Origin: Lentzea californiensis
GTDB lineage: Bacteria; Actinomycetota; Actinomycetes; Mycobacteriales; Pseudonocardiaceae
Length of the DNA stretch: 64,000 nt
Direction: 5' to 3'
Assembly: GCF_024648825.1 (NCBI RefSeq)
Contig: NZ_JANBBE010000001.1
Location: 186,001-250,000, forward strand
The notes under the pieces were generated by a model, which worked only from the letters and a program-made list of their open reading frames with translations, was not told the DNA's origin and searched no databases. Made by a program: the position numbers and the translations under genes. This document shows, one piece after another, positions 30,334 to 39,409 of this stretch; the stretch's first letter is position 1; each line of letters opens with the position of its first letter.

Positions 30334-30590
30334 CCGGGATGCGCGCCGACGGTGTCGCGGATCATCGCGCCCAGGTCGGCCGAGCCCTTGCGCGCGCAGT
30401 GGGCGCAGCAGAAGAACTTGCCCTCCACCTCCACGCCGTGCCCGATCACGCGGCAGTCGCAGTGCTCGCAGCGCGGCGCGAGCCGTTGGATCGCGCACTC
30501 GAAGCTGTCGAACGTGTGCACACCGCCGCCGACGGTGCGCACCTCGAAGGCCATCCAGTACTCGTTGCCACAGACGTCACAAGTCGCCAT
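30330..30590 (-). CDS. Prokaryotic metallothionein-like Cys-rich protein
   Basis: 86-aa protein with nine Cys residues: CDVC near the N-terminus, FECA, CEHCDC and CCAHCARKG, together with His residues. This fits small actinobacterial proteins annotated as metallothionein, or a zinc-ribbon protein. Metal binding is inferred. The stop lies within the right end of the palindromic element. It converges with the tetR gene at 29566. Confidence 0.78.
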   Translation of the reverse strand: MATCDVCGNEYWMAFEVRTVGGGVHTFDSFECAIQRLAPRCEHCDCRVIGHGVEVEGKFFCCAHCARKGSADLGAMIRDTVGAHPG

Positions 30591-30610
30591 GCGCGGAACA
30601 TTGCGACAGG

Positions 30611-30982
30611 TCAGTCAGGTCGGCAACTCGAAGCGCCGAGTTGCGCGACCAGCGTCTTCGGGGCAGTCACCCGATAGGCGTCCTCGACGAGATCGGCGAC
30701 GACGCCCCAGTCGAGCGGGACGTCCAGGTACACGCCGAGCCAGCCGCGATGGCCGACGTAGGGCGGGCGGAAGTACTTCTCGGGGTCCTGCGCGACGAGC
30801 GTTTCCTGTACCCCAGGGCCCGCCGCGCACCAGAACGCCGTGCGGTCGTCGTGGTGGTGGTCGGCCGACGTCACGAAGGTCTTCTTGCCGCGGATGAACC
30901 AAGTGGGTTCGCCGTGGCTCAGGCGTTCCGTCACCTCTGGCAGCGCGAGGCAGAGCCGGCGCAGGTGTTCGAGCGCATCCAC
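30611..30982 (-). CDS. MmcQ/YjbR family protein
   Basis: 123-aa protein of the MmcQ/YjbR double-wing DNA-binding-like family. Conserved parts are RLCLALPEVTERLSHGEPTW, FIRGKKTFVTSADHHHDDR and YFRPPYVGHRGWLGVYLD. The role is not known in detail. The open frame continues upstream into a tRNA-like gene. The GTG at 30982 with AGGA 7 nt upstream gives the normal length; a GTG at 31000 is possible. Confidence 0.85.
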   Translation of the reverse strand: MDALEHLRRLCLALPEVTERLSHGEPTWFIRGKKTFVTSADHHHDDRTAFWCAAGPGVQETLVAQDPEKYFRPPYVGHRGWLGVYLDVPLDWGVVADLVEDAYRVTAPKTLVAQLGASSCRPD

Positions 30983-31113
30983 CAGGACATCCTGCGCCAC
31001 CTCACGCCGTCGTGCCAGCACCCTGGAGTTCGACCAATCGTCCACATAGGACTCGGGGTTTGTCGTGCGAACGGCGCAGTTCGCCTTCTCCGCGAACGGA
31101 GATCCCCTGAGAG

Positions 31114-31190
31114 CGGGACCGGCCGGATTCGAACCGGCGTTCTCCCTCCTCCGTTCAGGAGGGCGCGTCGACCACTGCGCTACAGGCCCC
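31114..31190 (-). tRNA. Atypical tRNA-like gene, anticodon unclear
   Basis: The minus strand has a D arm with a GCGC/GCGC stem and GG in the loop, and a perfect T arm (GCCGG-TTCGAAT-CCGGC). The acceptor is G-rich and ends CGGTCCC, with one mismatch and one G-U pair. The anticodon arm is odd: one extra base gives either an 8-nt loop (TGAACGGA) or a 6-nt loop on a 7-bp stem. If folded with a mismatch, it could read GAA (Phe). There is no encoded CCA. It may be a functional unusual tRNA or a pseudo-tRNA. Confidence 0.6.
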
Positions 31191-31296
31191 ATCGCCACCG
31201 CGTCTCCCACACTAGCCGGGGAAGTCCGGGCCGTATGCCCTGCGAAAGTGTTGGACCCAATAAGGTTCACGGACCAACCCCGAACTGGACGGTGTC

Positions 31297-32412
31297 GTGC
31301 CAGGGATCGACTACTACGAGTTGCTCGGTGTCGACCGGGGCGCCAGCGCCTCGGAGATCAAGTCGGCCTACCGCTCTCTCGCCAAGGTCATGCACCCCGA
31401 CGCGGGTGGGACGTCTGGCGGCTTCCGCCTGCTCCAGGAGGCCTACGAGACACTGAAGGACCCGGTCCGGCGCGCCGACTACGACCGCCCGGCCCCCCGG
31501 ACACCCTCCGTGGTGAGGCCGCAGACAAGGCCACGACCTCGCAGAACAGGCCACACGGGCAGGCTGCGCGACTTCGGCGACGACCCGAACTACAGGGCGC
31601 CGCGCCCCCGCGTCGACCTCGGTTCGACCGAGTGGTGGCACCGCATCGACCTCGGCGCGCGCGTCCGCTACGTCCCCGCCACCGGCCTCGGCCACGCCCC
31701 GGCGGCGGCCGCGATCGGCGGCTGGTTCGTCCTGCTCATCCCGTTGACGATGACGTTGTCGCCACTGCTGCTCGCCGTCTGGCTGCCGCTCGTGGCGGGC
31801 GCCGGTTACGGGGCGTTCCGGTTGGTGCGCCGCTACATGACCGTCGCGAGGGCCGAACGGGCGTTCGCCGGTGAGTACGACGGGAACACCATCTTCGGCC
31901 GTCCGGGTGAAAACAGACGCGAACGGCTGACCGCCGGACTGCTCACGGAGTACATGACCCAGCTACCGGGCGTGCGCATCTTCCACGGCCTCGCCTGGCC
32001 GGGTTCGGTCTTCACCGACATCGACCACGCCCTGCTCTGCGGCCGCCGCCTGGTCCTCATCGAGTCGAAGTCGTGGCTCCCCGGCCACTACTACTGCGAC
32101 GAGGACGGCGAACTCTGGCGCAACGGCCACCCGTTCCGCGGCGGCGGCACCCAGCTGATCGAGGGCGTCGAACGCTTCGCCAAGCTCCTGCCGTGGCTCG
32201 AGGTGCGCGGCGCCCTGCTCGTCTACCCGAGCCGCGCCGGCGAGGTCACGTGCGACGACGACCTCGACTTCGAGGTACCGCCGATGACCCCCGAGCAGTT
32301 CGTCAACGAGATCGGTGACTGGCTGGCCGACGACCCGGCCACGGTCGACCGCGAGGCGTTGCGCATCCTCGTGCGCCAGGTCGTCTCGGAAGTCCGCGTC
32401 GCCGGCGCCTGA
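31297..32412 (+). CDS. J-domain / NERD nuclease-related fusion protein
   Basis: 371-aa protein. Residues 1-70 are a DnaJ J domain with the HPD motif (KVMHPDAGG). A basic Pro/Arg linker follows, then two hydrophobic helices (about 145-185). A NERD-type domain ends the protein, with a possible nuclease core (DIDHALLCGRRLVLIESKSW: Asp, Glu-x-Lys). J domains recruit Hsp70, and NERD resembles restriction-like nucleases. The fusion suggests a membrane-tethered nuclease under chaperone control (inference). It lies upstream of the TIR gene. Confidence 0.8.
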   Translation: MPGIDYYELLGVDRGASASEIKSAYRSLAKVMHPDAGGTSGGFRLLQEAYETLKDPVRRADYDRPAPRTPSVVRPQTRPRPRRTGHTGRLRDFGDDPNYRAPRPRVDLGSTEWWHRIDLGARVRYVPATGLGHAPAAAAIGGWFVLLIPLTMTLSPLLLAVWLPLVAGAGYGAFRLVRRYMTVARAERAFAGEYDGNTIFGRPGENRRERLTAGLLTEYMTQLPGVRIFHGLAWPGSVFTDIDHALLCGRRLVLIESKSWLPGHYYCDEDGELWRNGHPFRGGGTQLIEGVERFAKLLPWLEVRGALLVYPSRAGEVTCDDDLDFEVPPMTPEQFVNEIGDWLADDPATVDREALRILVRQVVSEVRVAGA

Positions 32413-32597
32413 CCCCTGCTTAGTGCAGCCGAAACCTCGGCACGTCTCCTTGCTGTGTCGGCCATGATCGTTCGCTCAGCTCAATCATCTCTTGATCTCT
32501 GCCGAACTAACCCGTTCGGGTGATCCTTCCTCTCATGCCGCAACAACGGCGAGCTTGACACCGACGTCAGGGGCATCTCCTCGAAAGGAACGTCCAC

Positions 32598-33758
32598 ATG
32601 GCACCCATCGGTGGATTCTGGTCGTACGCTCATGCCGACGACACAGCCGAAAGCGGGCGAATTACACAGCTCGCAAGAGACGTCGTCGCGCAATATGAGA
32701 TGATCACTGGCGACTCCATCGATCTCTTCCTCGATCGCGACAACCTCGAATGGGGAGACGAATGGAGGCCGAAAATCGATGCGACTCTCTCCTCCGTCGC
32801 ATTCTTCATCGCGATTCTCACCCCTCGATACTTTCAAAGCAAAGAGTGCCGAAGAGAGCTTGACTTCTTCGCGAGGCGAGCAACGGACCTAGGCGTCAAG
32901 GACCTCGTACTGCCAATCCTTTACGTGGACATCGCAGCCTTTCGAGAAGACGAACCAGCGGACCCTTACATCAGCATGGCGAGATCATTTCAGTGGGAAG
33001 ACTGGACTGATCTCCGGTTCGCCGCCGTCGACTCACCCGATTACAGAAGAACAGTTGCAAACCTCGCAGCAAGACTTGCCGACGCCAACAGCGCAGCGGA
33101 GACGGCGGCCTCAACCGCAGTTCCGAATGGAACAGACACCGATGACGACGACGACGCACCTGGCTTCGTCGACCTAGTGGCGATGGCCGAAGAAGCACTG
33201 CCTCAGTGGGCCGCTAACCTCACCGCCATCGGGGAAGACATCACGCTGATCACCGAATCGATGAACAAGGCGACAGCAAAGATCGAGGAGGGCAACAAGC
33301 AGGGCCGCGGAATGACCGCACGCATTGCGATATTTCAAGAGCTAGCAGAGGAAATCGAACCCCCCACCAGCGACCTCGAGATCCTCGGCGGACAGTTCAG
33401 CAAGTTTCTTCAAGACGTCGACCGCGGAGTCAGCGCACTTCTTGAAAAGATACCGGAAGAACTTAGTTCAAATGATGTCACCGCCAGCGAAGTAGCAACT
33501 TTCCTGCAATCGATGAAGTACCTGGCAGACAACAGCGAGGAAGGACTCGGCCTACTGGAGGTGATGGTTCAGAACGTCGAACCGGCGGAGAAAAACTCGC
33601 GCAGTCTTCGTCGACCGCTGCGAAACCTTCGCAAGGCGCTCACGCTGATCGCGGACGGTCGCGATGTGATGCGGATGTGGCTGAAGAAGATCGATGCGAT
33701 CAAGCACGACCATCCTGATGTAGCGACACTCATGGAAGAACCCTCGCCACACGACTGA
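32598..33758 (+). CDS. TIR-domain protein with helical C-terminus
   Basis: 386-aa protein. Residues 1-130 form a TIR domain: WSYAHADD at the start, FLDRDNLEWGDEWRPKI in the middle, and SKECRRELDFF, which carries the Glu used by TIR NADases. A short Asp-rich linker (about 175-185) leads to a helical C-terminus of about 200 residues with no recognised fold. AGGA lies 8 nt before the ATG. GC is clearly lower than its neighbours and AT-ending codons are common, so it is probably acquired. Bacterial TIR proteins often act in anti-phage defence; the partner here is unknown. Confidence 0.82.
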   Translation: MAPIGGFWSYAHADDTAESGRITQLARDVVAQYEMITGDSIDLFLDRDNLEWGDEWRPKIDATLSSVAFFIAILTPRYFQSKECRRELDFFARRATDLGVKDLVLPILYVDIAAFREDEPADPYISMARSFQWEDWTDLRFAAVDSPDYRRTVANLAARLADANSAAETAASTAVPNGTDTDDDDDAPGFVDLVAMAEEALPQWAANLTAIGEDITLITESMNKATAKIEEGNKQGRGMTARIAIFQELAEEIEPPTSDLEILGGQFSKFLQDVDRGVSALLEKIPEELSSNDVTASEVATFLQSMKYLADNSEEGLGLLEVMVQNVEPAEKNSRSLRRPLRNLRKALTLIADGRDVMRMWLKKIDAIKHDHPDVATLMEEPSPHD

Positions 33759-33792
33759 GCCATCAGTCAGGACGCGTGTCAGGATTGCCGCC

Positions 33793-34359
33793 ATGACCCG
33801 CACGGTGTGCCTCGCACAGAACCCCGACGCGGACGCACTCCTCGCGTCGGACATGTTCGCCCTGCTCACAGGAATGATGCTGGACCAGCAGATCCCGATG
33901 GAGAAGGCGTTCTCCGGCCCCAAGGTCCTCGCCGACCGCATGGGCGGTCTGGACGTGCGCCGCATCGCCGAGGCCGACCCCGAGGCCTTCGCCACCGTCA
34001 TGGCCACGCCGCCCGCCGTGCACCGCTTCCCCGGTTCGATGGCCAAGCGGGTGCAGGCGTTGTCGCAGTTCGTCGTCGAAACCTACGACGGTGACGTCAC
34101 GCGGATCTGGGCCGACGGGGACGGGGCCGCGGTGTTGAAGCGACTCAAGGCGTTGCCCGGGTTCGGGGAGCAGAAGGCCAAGATCTTCCTTGCACTTCTG
34201 GGCAAACAGTTCGGCGTCACGCCCGAGGGGTGGCGTGCGGCGGCCGGTCACTACGGGGACGAAGGAAGCCGCCGTAGCGTCGCTGACGTGCGTGATCAGG
34301 CTTCGTTGCTGGAGGTCCGCGACTTCAAGAAGGCCGCGAAGGCCGCCGCCAAGAAGTAG
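33793..34359 (+). CDS. HhH-GPD family DNA repair protein
   Basis: 188-aa protein with a helix-hairpin-helix (LKALPGFGEQKAKIFLALLG, about residues 118-137), as in base-excision glycosylases. The N-terminal FALLTGMMLDQQIPMEKAF fits the HhH-GPD group annotated in actinomycetes. The catalytic residue is not obvious, so glycosylase activity is inferred. Its GC and codon use are those of the host, unlike the TIR gene beside it. Confidence 0.85.
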   Translation: MTRTVCLAQNPDADALLASDMFALLTGMMLDQQIPMEKAFSGPKVLADRMGGLDVRRIAEADPEAFATVMATPPAVHRFPGSMAKRVQALSQFVVETYDGDVTRIWADGDGAAVLKRLKALPGFGEQKAKIFLALLGKQFGVTPEGWRAAAGHYGDEGSRRSVADVRDQASLLEVRDFKKAAKAAAKK

Positions 34360-34444
34360 CACGGCTGTTGATCGTCTGGTGCACTGTACGTACGCCGCCA
34401 GTCCGCACGAGGTGTGCCGCCTCGTGGGAGAAGGGGCGTTTGCG

Positions 34445-35371
34445 TTGCGCATCAAGGTGATCGGCGTGTTCACGGTCCTCGTGCTCGGGTTGACCGGTCT
34501 TCCGGCGGGGGCGGCGACGTCGTGGCCGGGTGACTCCGCCACGAAGTACGCGGACGGGACGAACGTCTTCGGCAAGAACCTGAGCGGGGTGTCGTTCGAG
34601 AGTTCCGGTGTCGTGTGGGCGGTCAAGAACGGGCCCTCGACGCTGTACCGGCTGGTGCCGAGCGGGAGCACTTGGAAGGTCGACCAGAAGCGGTCGCTCA
34701 AGTTCGCGGACGGGCAGGGTGATCCCGATGCCGAAGGGGTCGTGAGCACGCCGGACGGGCTCTTCGTGGCTGTCGAGCGCGACAACGACGACGGTGACGT
34801 GAGCGCGCCGAAGATCCTCGAGTACGGCGCCGGGAGCAACGCGGTGGCCGAGTGGGAGCTCGGCGGCATGCCCGAGGTCGGCCCCAACGACGGGCCCGAG
34901 GCCATCTCGTGGGTGCCGGACTCGTTCCTAGTGCAGAACGGCTTCAAGGACGACAGCGGCAAGACCTACGACCCCGCCGACTACCCCGGTCACGGCAGCG
35001 GGTTGTTCTTCGTCGGGCTGGAGGCCACCGGTGAGGTGTTCGTGTACGCCTTGCAGGGGTCCAGCGCCAAGTTGCTGAGCAGGTTCGCGAGCGGGCAGAG
35101 CCAGGTGATGGACCTGGAGTTCGACGGCGGCAAGCTGTGGAGCCTCTGCGACAACCACTGCAGCGGGCGGACGACGACGCTCGCCATCAGCAGTGGCAAG
35201 TTCAAGGTCACAGCGACCTACAACCGGCCCTCGACGCTGCCGAACGTGAACCTCGAAGGGTTCGCGATCTCGCCGAACTGCACCAACGGCAAGAAGGCCG
35301 TTCTCTGGGCGGACGACGACAACACGAGCAGTCACGCGCTCAGGAGTGGCGTGCTGAACTGCACGGCCTAG
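34445..35371 (+). CDS. Secreted beta-propeller-like protein, function unknown
   Basis: 308-aa protein with a signal peptide (RIKVIGVFTVLVLGLTGLPA) and a mature part of repeated Gly/Asp-rich strands (GVSFESSGVVWAV, PDAEGVVSTPDGLFVAVERD, NLEGFAISPNC), which resemble esterase-like or phytase-like propellers. Two Cys pairs near the end may form disulfides. The TTG at 34445 has GAGAAGGGG 7-8 nt upstream; an upstream GTG is possible. Confidence 0.75.
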   Translation: MRIKVIGVFTVLVLGLTGLPAGAATSWPGDSATKYADGTNVFGKNLSGVSFESSGVVWAVKNGPSTLYRLVPSGSTWKVDQKRSLKFADGQGDPDAEGVVSTPDGLFVAVERDNDDGDVSAPKILEYGAGSNAVAEWELGGMPEVGPNDGPEAISWVPDSFLVQNGFKDDSGKTYDPADYPGHGSGLFFVGLEATGEVFVYALQGSSAKLLSRFASGQSQVMDLEFDGGKLWSLCDNHCSGRTTTLAISSGKFKVTATYNRPSTLPNVNLEGFAISPNCTNGKKAVLWADDDNTSSHALRSGVLNCTA

Positions 35372-35409
35372 CACCAGGAATGTCGGGGTGCGGAACTAAG
35401 CTGCCGCGC

Positions 35410-36783
35410 GTGACCGCACCCCACATTCCCGGCCTGACCGACCTGAGACCGTTGGGCGCGGGCGGGTTCGCCACCGTCTACACCGCCCACCAGGCACAAC
35501 TCGGTCGCGACGTCGCCGTGAAGATCGACAACCGGGTCCTGGTCGACGAACGGGACCGGAGGCGGTTCCTCCGCGAGGCGCAGGCGGCGGCCAAGCTGTC
35601 GGGTCATCCGCACGTCGTCGGGGTGCACGACGCGAACATCACCGGCCGCGGCACGCCGTACATCGTCATGGAGCTGTGCACGGGCGGGTCGCTCGCCGAC
35701 CGGCTCGACCAGCAGGGTCCGTTGCACCCCGAGCAGGTGCGCGACCTCGGCATCAAGCTCGCCGACGCACTCGCCGCGGCGCATCAGGAAGGCGTGCTGC
35801 ACCGGGACATCAAGCCTGGCAACATCCTCCTCGACCGGTACGGCACGCCGAAGCTCGCCGACTTCGGGCTCGCGGCGCTGCTCGACGCGCAGGGCGGCAG
35901 CACGGTCACCAGGGACGCCCTGAGCCCCAGCTACGCGCCGCCCGAGGCGTTCGCGATGGCCGAGCCGACGCCGCAGGCCGACGTCTACTCGCTCGCGGCG
36001 ACGCTCTACACGTTGCTCGCCGGCAAGCCGCCGCGTCCGGTGCCGTGGCCGATCACCAGTTTCGACCAGCTCGGCGAGATCCTGCGCCGGCCCGTGCCCG
36101 CGGTGCCGGGGGTGCCGCCCGCGTTGCACGAGGCGCTGGCGAGGGCTCTGCACCCGGACGCGAACCTGCGCACGCCCAGCGCCACGCAGCTGCGGGACGA
36201 GCTGATCGACCCGATGCGGATGCCGACCGTGCCGGTCCCTCCCCCGCCCAAGCGCAAGGCGTGGCCGCTGGTCGCCGGCGCGGTAGCGGTCGTCGTCGCG
36301 GTCGTGGTGGGCCTGGTCGTGTGGAACCCCTTCGACAAGGAGCAGACGACCGCCCAGGGCGCCGGACCGTCGACGACCCAGCCGGGCGGTGCCGAGGACA
36401 TCCCGCCGTACCTCAAGAAGTGCGACGCCGGGTTCTGCGTCGACAAGTCGACCTGCTTCCGCGGCATCACGAACATCGGCGGCATGCCCGCGGTCGCCCG
36501 GAAGGTCGGCAGCTGTGCGGACCTGCACTACTGGGAGGCGTTCTCCGGCGGCTGGCTCTCCGGGGAGATCCCGGCGGTCGACTCCGACGAACTGATGGCC
36601 TCGCCCGAGCTGAAGGACGTCTGCACGCCCGCGGTGATGAAGGCGAACTCGCGGCCTACCGTCGACACCTCGGGCTGGGAGATGACGGCCGTGGGCTTCA
36701 AGGACGGCAGCCGCAACTACTTCCTCTGCCTGGGCTCGCAGCCGGCGGCCGGCGAGGTCGTCACCAGCGCGTTCGGCAGTTGA
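35410..36783 (+). CDS. Membrane-anchored Ser/Thr protein kinase
   Basis: 457-aa Hanks-type kinase. The Gly-rich loop LGAGGFATVY, the Lys in VAVKI, HRDIKPGN with DFG (LADFGLAAL), and an APPEA activation segment are all intact. A Pro-rich juxtamembrane stretch and one helix (about 285-305) precede an extracellular domain with paired Cys residues. That suggests signal sensing outside the cell. A TAAGCT box ends 7 nt before the GTG (leaderless); the ATG at 35380 is the alternative. No PASTA repeats are present. Confidence 0.92.
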   Translation: MTAPHIPGLTDLRPLGAGGFATVYTAHQAQLGRDVAVKIDNRVLVDERDRRRFLREAQAAAKLSGHPHVVGVHDANITGRGTPYIVMELCTGGSLADRLDQQGPLHPEQVRDLGIKLADALAAAHQEGVLHRDIKPGNILLDRYGTPKLADFGLAALLDAQGGSTVTRDALSPSYAPPEAFAMAEPTPQADVYSLAATLYTLLAGKPPRPVPWPITSFDQLGEILRRPVPAVPGVPPALHEALARALHPDANLRTPSATQLRDELIDPMRMPTVPVPPPPKRKAWPLVAGAVAVVVAVVVGLVVWNPFDKEQTTAQGAGPSTTQPGGAEDIPPYLKKCDAGFCVDKSTCFRGITNIGGMPAVARKVGSCADLHYWEAFSGGWLSGEIPAVDSDELMASPELKDVCTPAVMKANSRPTVDTSGWEMTAVGFKDGSRNYFLCLGSQPAAGEVVTSAFGS

Positions 36784-36820
36784 ACAAATCCACTTGCGAC
36801 GGTCACTAACGTTGACCGAC

Positions 36821-37606
36821 GTGCGTGTTCACGCCGATTTGATCATTGCTGGATTCCGAAGGTACTCGACCTACCGACAAGCGATGCTGGCCGGGATGAC
36901 CGCGAACGTGGTCTTCGGCCTGCTGCGGGCCGCCGTTCTCGTCGCCGCTCTCAAGGCGGCGAACGGTGAGATCGCGGAGTACGGCATCGCTGCCACCAAC
37001 ACGTACGTCTGGATCGGGCAGGGGCTGCTCGGGTTCATCCTGTTGTGGGGGACCAACGAGCTCGCCGAGCGCGTGCGATCCGGTGACGTCGTCGTCGACC
37101 TGTACCGGCCGTGGCACCTGCAGAGCGCACTGCTCGCGCAGGACCTCGGCCGCGGCGGTTACGCGTTCCTGAGCAGGCTCGCGCCGCCGGTGGTGTTCGG
37201 CATGCTGCTGTTCCCCTTCCAGTTGCCGGCCAGCCTGATGCAGTGGCCGCTGTTCCTGGTCAGCGCGGTCATCGCGCTGGTCATCTGCTTCGCGTGCCGG
37301 TTCCTCATCGACCTCAGCGCGTTCTGGCTGCTCGACAACCGGGGGCTGTTCGGGTTCTGGAACGTCGCGTCCGGCCTGCTGTGCGGGCTCACCGTGCCGA
37401 TCGCGTTCTTCCCCGAGTGGGCACGGGACGCGCTGTGGATGACCCCGTTCCCCGCGTTGATGCAGGCACCGATCGACGTGTTCCTCGGGCACGGCGATCC
37501 GGTACGAACCTTGCTCTACCAGGTGTTCTGGGCCGTGGCGTTGCTCGTGGCCGGTCACCTGGTCCTGCAACGCGCGGTGCGCAGGGTGGTGGTGCAGGGT
37601 GGCTGA
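36821..37606 (+). CDS. ABC-2 type exporter permease (COG4587-like)
   Basis: 261-aa membrane protein with about six helices, the first of two permeases in a three-gene exporter. The family segment VDLYRPWHLQSALLAQDLGR is visible. A TAACGT box lies 8 nt before the GTG at 36821, which suggests a leaderless mRNA, so the longer frame from 36794 was not used. The 3' end overlaps the second permease by 8 nt. The substrate is unknown. Confidence 0.88.
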   Translation: MRVHADLIIAGFRRYSTYRQAMLAGMTANVVFGLLRAAVLVAALKAANGEIAEYGIAATNTYVWIGQGLLGFILLWGTNELAERVRSGDVVVDLYRPWHLQSALLAQDLGRGGYAFLSRLAPPVVFGMLLFPFQLPASLMQWPLFLVSAVIALVICFACRFLIDLSAFWLLDNRGLFGFWNVASGLLCGLTVPIAFFPEWARDALWMTPFPALMQAPIDVFLGHGDPVRTLLYQVFWAVALLVAGHLVLQRAVRRVVVQGG

Positions 37607-38396
37607 CGTCATCTACCCGAGGCTCATCGGCGCGCGACTGCGAAGCCAGATGTCCTACCGCGCGTCGTTCGCGCTCGACCTCGTCACGCAGGTGCTGGCC
37701 CAGTGGATCGAACTGGTCGTCATCCTCGTGCTGTTCGGTCACGTCAGCGCGCTCGGCGGGTTCACCCGGGACGAGGTGCTGCTGATGTACGCGTTCGCGG
37801 GCATCGCGTTCGGCATCGCCGACCTCTTCGCCGGACAGCTCGACAACCTGCCGACGTACATCCGCACCGGCACCTTCGACGTGCTGCTGATGCGGCCGCT
37901 CGGCACGCTGCCGCAGATCATGGTGTCGGACGTCCGCCTGCGCAGGGTCGGGCGCATCGTCGGTGCGATCGCCGTGATGGTCTACGCGCTGACGCACGTC
38001 GGCGTGGCCTGGACGCCCGCGAAGGTCGCGCTGACCATCGTCACACCGCTGGCCGGCGCGGTCATCTTCGGCGCGATCTGGGTCGTGACGTGCTCGGTGT
38101 GCTTCTGGATCGTGGAGGGCCGCGAGTTCGCCAACGCCTTCACCTACGGCAGCAACACCTTCACGTCGTACCCGGTCAACGTCTACTCCGCCCCGCTGCG
38201 CTGGGTGATGGCGTTCATCGTGCCGGGGGCGTTCGTGGCGTACTACCCGAGCCTCGCGCTGCTCGGGAAGCAGGACCCGCTCGGCCTGCCGGGCTGGGTC
38301 GGCTGGGCATCACCGCTCGTCGCGGCGCTGGCGGCGGCCGTCGCCGGGTTCGCGTGGCGGTTCGCGGTCAGGCACTACCGGGGAACGGGATCATGA
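37599..38396 (+). CDS. ABC-2 type exporter permease (COG3694-like)
   Basis: 265-aa membrane protein with about six helices, the partner permease of the preceding gene. The typical LDNLPTYIRTGTFDVLLMRP lies near residues 80-100. The start overlaps the upstream gene by 8 nt, and its stop overlaps the ATPase start as ATGA. The three proteins form one uncharacterised ABC-2 export system. Confidence 0.88.
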   Translation: MADVIYPRLIGARLRSQMSYRASFALDLVTQVLAQWIELVVILVLFGHVSALGGFTRDEVLLMYAFAGIAFGIADLFAGQLDNLPTYIRTGTFDVLLMRPLGTLPQIMVSDVRLRRVGRIVGAIAVMVYALTHVGVAWTPAKVALTIVTPLAGAVIFGAIWVVTCSVCFWIVEGREFANAFTYGSNTFTSYPVNVYSAPLRWVMAFIVPGAFVAYYPSLALLGKQDPLGLPGWVGWASPLVAALAAAVAGFAWRFAVRHYRGTGS

Positions 38397-39364
38397 TCGA
38401 GGTCAGGGAGCTCCGCAGGGAGTTCAAGGTAGCCACGTCCAAAGGCCTGCGCCGCAACTACAAGACCGTCACGGCGGTCGACGGCGTCACGTTCGACGTC
38501 GCCGCGGGTGAGGCGGTCGGCTACGTCGGGCCGAACGGCGCCGGCAAGTCCACGACGATCAAGATGCTGACCGGGATCCTGGTGCCGACCAGCGGCCACA
38601 TCACGGTGGGCGGCGTCGACCCGTCGAAGCAGCGGCGCGATCTCGCGAAGCGCATCGGTGTCGTGTTCGGCCAGCGCAGCCAGCTCTGGTGGGACCTGCC
38701 GCTCCAGGACAGCTTCGACCTGCTGAAGTCCATCTACCGCGTGTCGGCGGAGGACTACCGCAAGCGGCTCGAGGAATGCGTCGAACTCCTTGGCCTGCGG
38801 GAGTTCCTGAGCACGCCCGTGCGGCAGCTCTCGCTGGGGCAACGGATGCGCGGCGAGATCACCGCCGCGCTGCTGCACGCCCCGGAGCTCCTGGTGCTGG
38901 ACGAGCCGACGATCGGCCTGGACCTGGAGTCCAAGGAACGCCTCAGGGAGTTCCTCGCGGACATCAACACCCGCCGCGGCACGACGCTCCTGCTCACCAC
39001 GCACGACCTGGACGACATCGAACGCCTCTGCCCGCGGCTGATGGTGATCGACCACGGCCGGGTGCTCGCCGACGGTCCGCTGGAGGAGCTGCGCGCCGAG
39101 GTCACCCCCGACCGCGAGCTCGTCATCGACCTCAGGGAACCGGGTCCGGCACCGGACGTCCCTGGAGTGACGGCGGTGCGCAGCGAGGCCAACGGGCTGC
39201 GGCACCACCTCACGTTCAGGAGAGCGGAGACGACGGCGGCGCAGTTGATCACCCAGGTGGTGCGGCAGGTGGAGGTCCACGACCTCGCCGTCGTGGAGCC
39301 GGAAATCGACGACGTGATCCGGAAGCTGTACCAACGGCAACTCGATCAAGACGTACGTCGGTAG
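38393..39364 (+). CDS. ABC-2 exporter ATP-binding protein (COG4586-like)
   Basis: 323-aa ATPase. Walker A is GPNGAGKST, the Q-loop region is GVVFGQRSQLWWDLP (characteristic of this subgroup), the signature is LSLGQRMRGEI, and Walker B is LLVLDEPTIGLD. A C-terminal extension of about 80 residues is normal for the group. ATGA coupling with the permease places it last in the operon. Confidence 0.93.
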   Translation: MIEVRELRREFKVATSKGLRRNYKTVTAVDGVTFDVAAGEAVGYVGPNGAGKSTTIKMLTGILVPTSGHITVGGVDPSKQRRDLAKRIGVVFGQRSQLWWDLPLQDSFDLLKSIYRVSAEDYRKRLEECVELLGLREFLSTPVRQLSLGQRMRGEITAALLHAPELLVLDEPTIGLDLESKERLREFLADINTRRGTTLLLTTHDLDDIERLCPRLMVIDHGRVLADGPLEELRAEVTPDRELVIDLREPGPAPDVPGVTAVRSEANGLRHHLTFRRAETTAAQLITQVVRQVEVHDLAVVEPEIDDVIRKLYQRQLDQDVRR

Positions 39365-39409
39365 AGTCATCAGTAATCGAACCGGACACTTCGGGCACAA
39401 GGAGAGCGA

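Noticed and set aside
30983..31270. N-terminal extension of the MmcQ/YjbR frame
   Set aside because: It runs through the tRNA-like gene and lacks family similarity; starts at 30982 or 31000 give the normal length.
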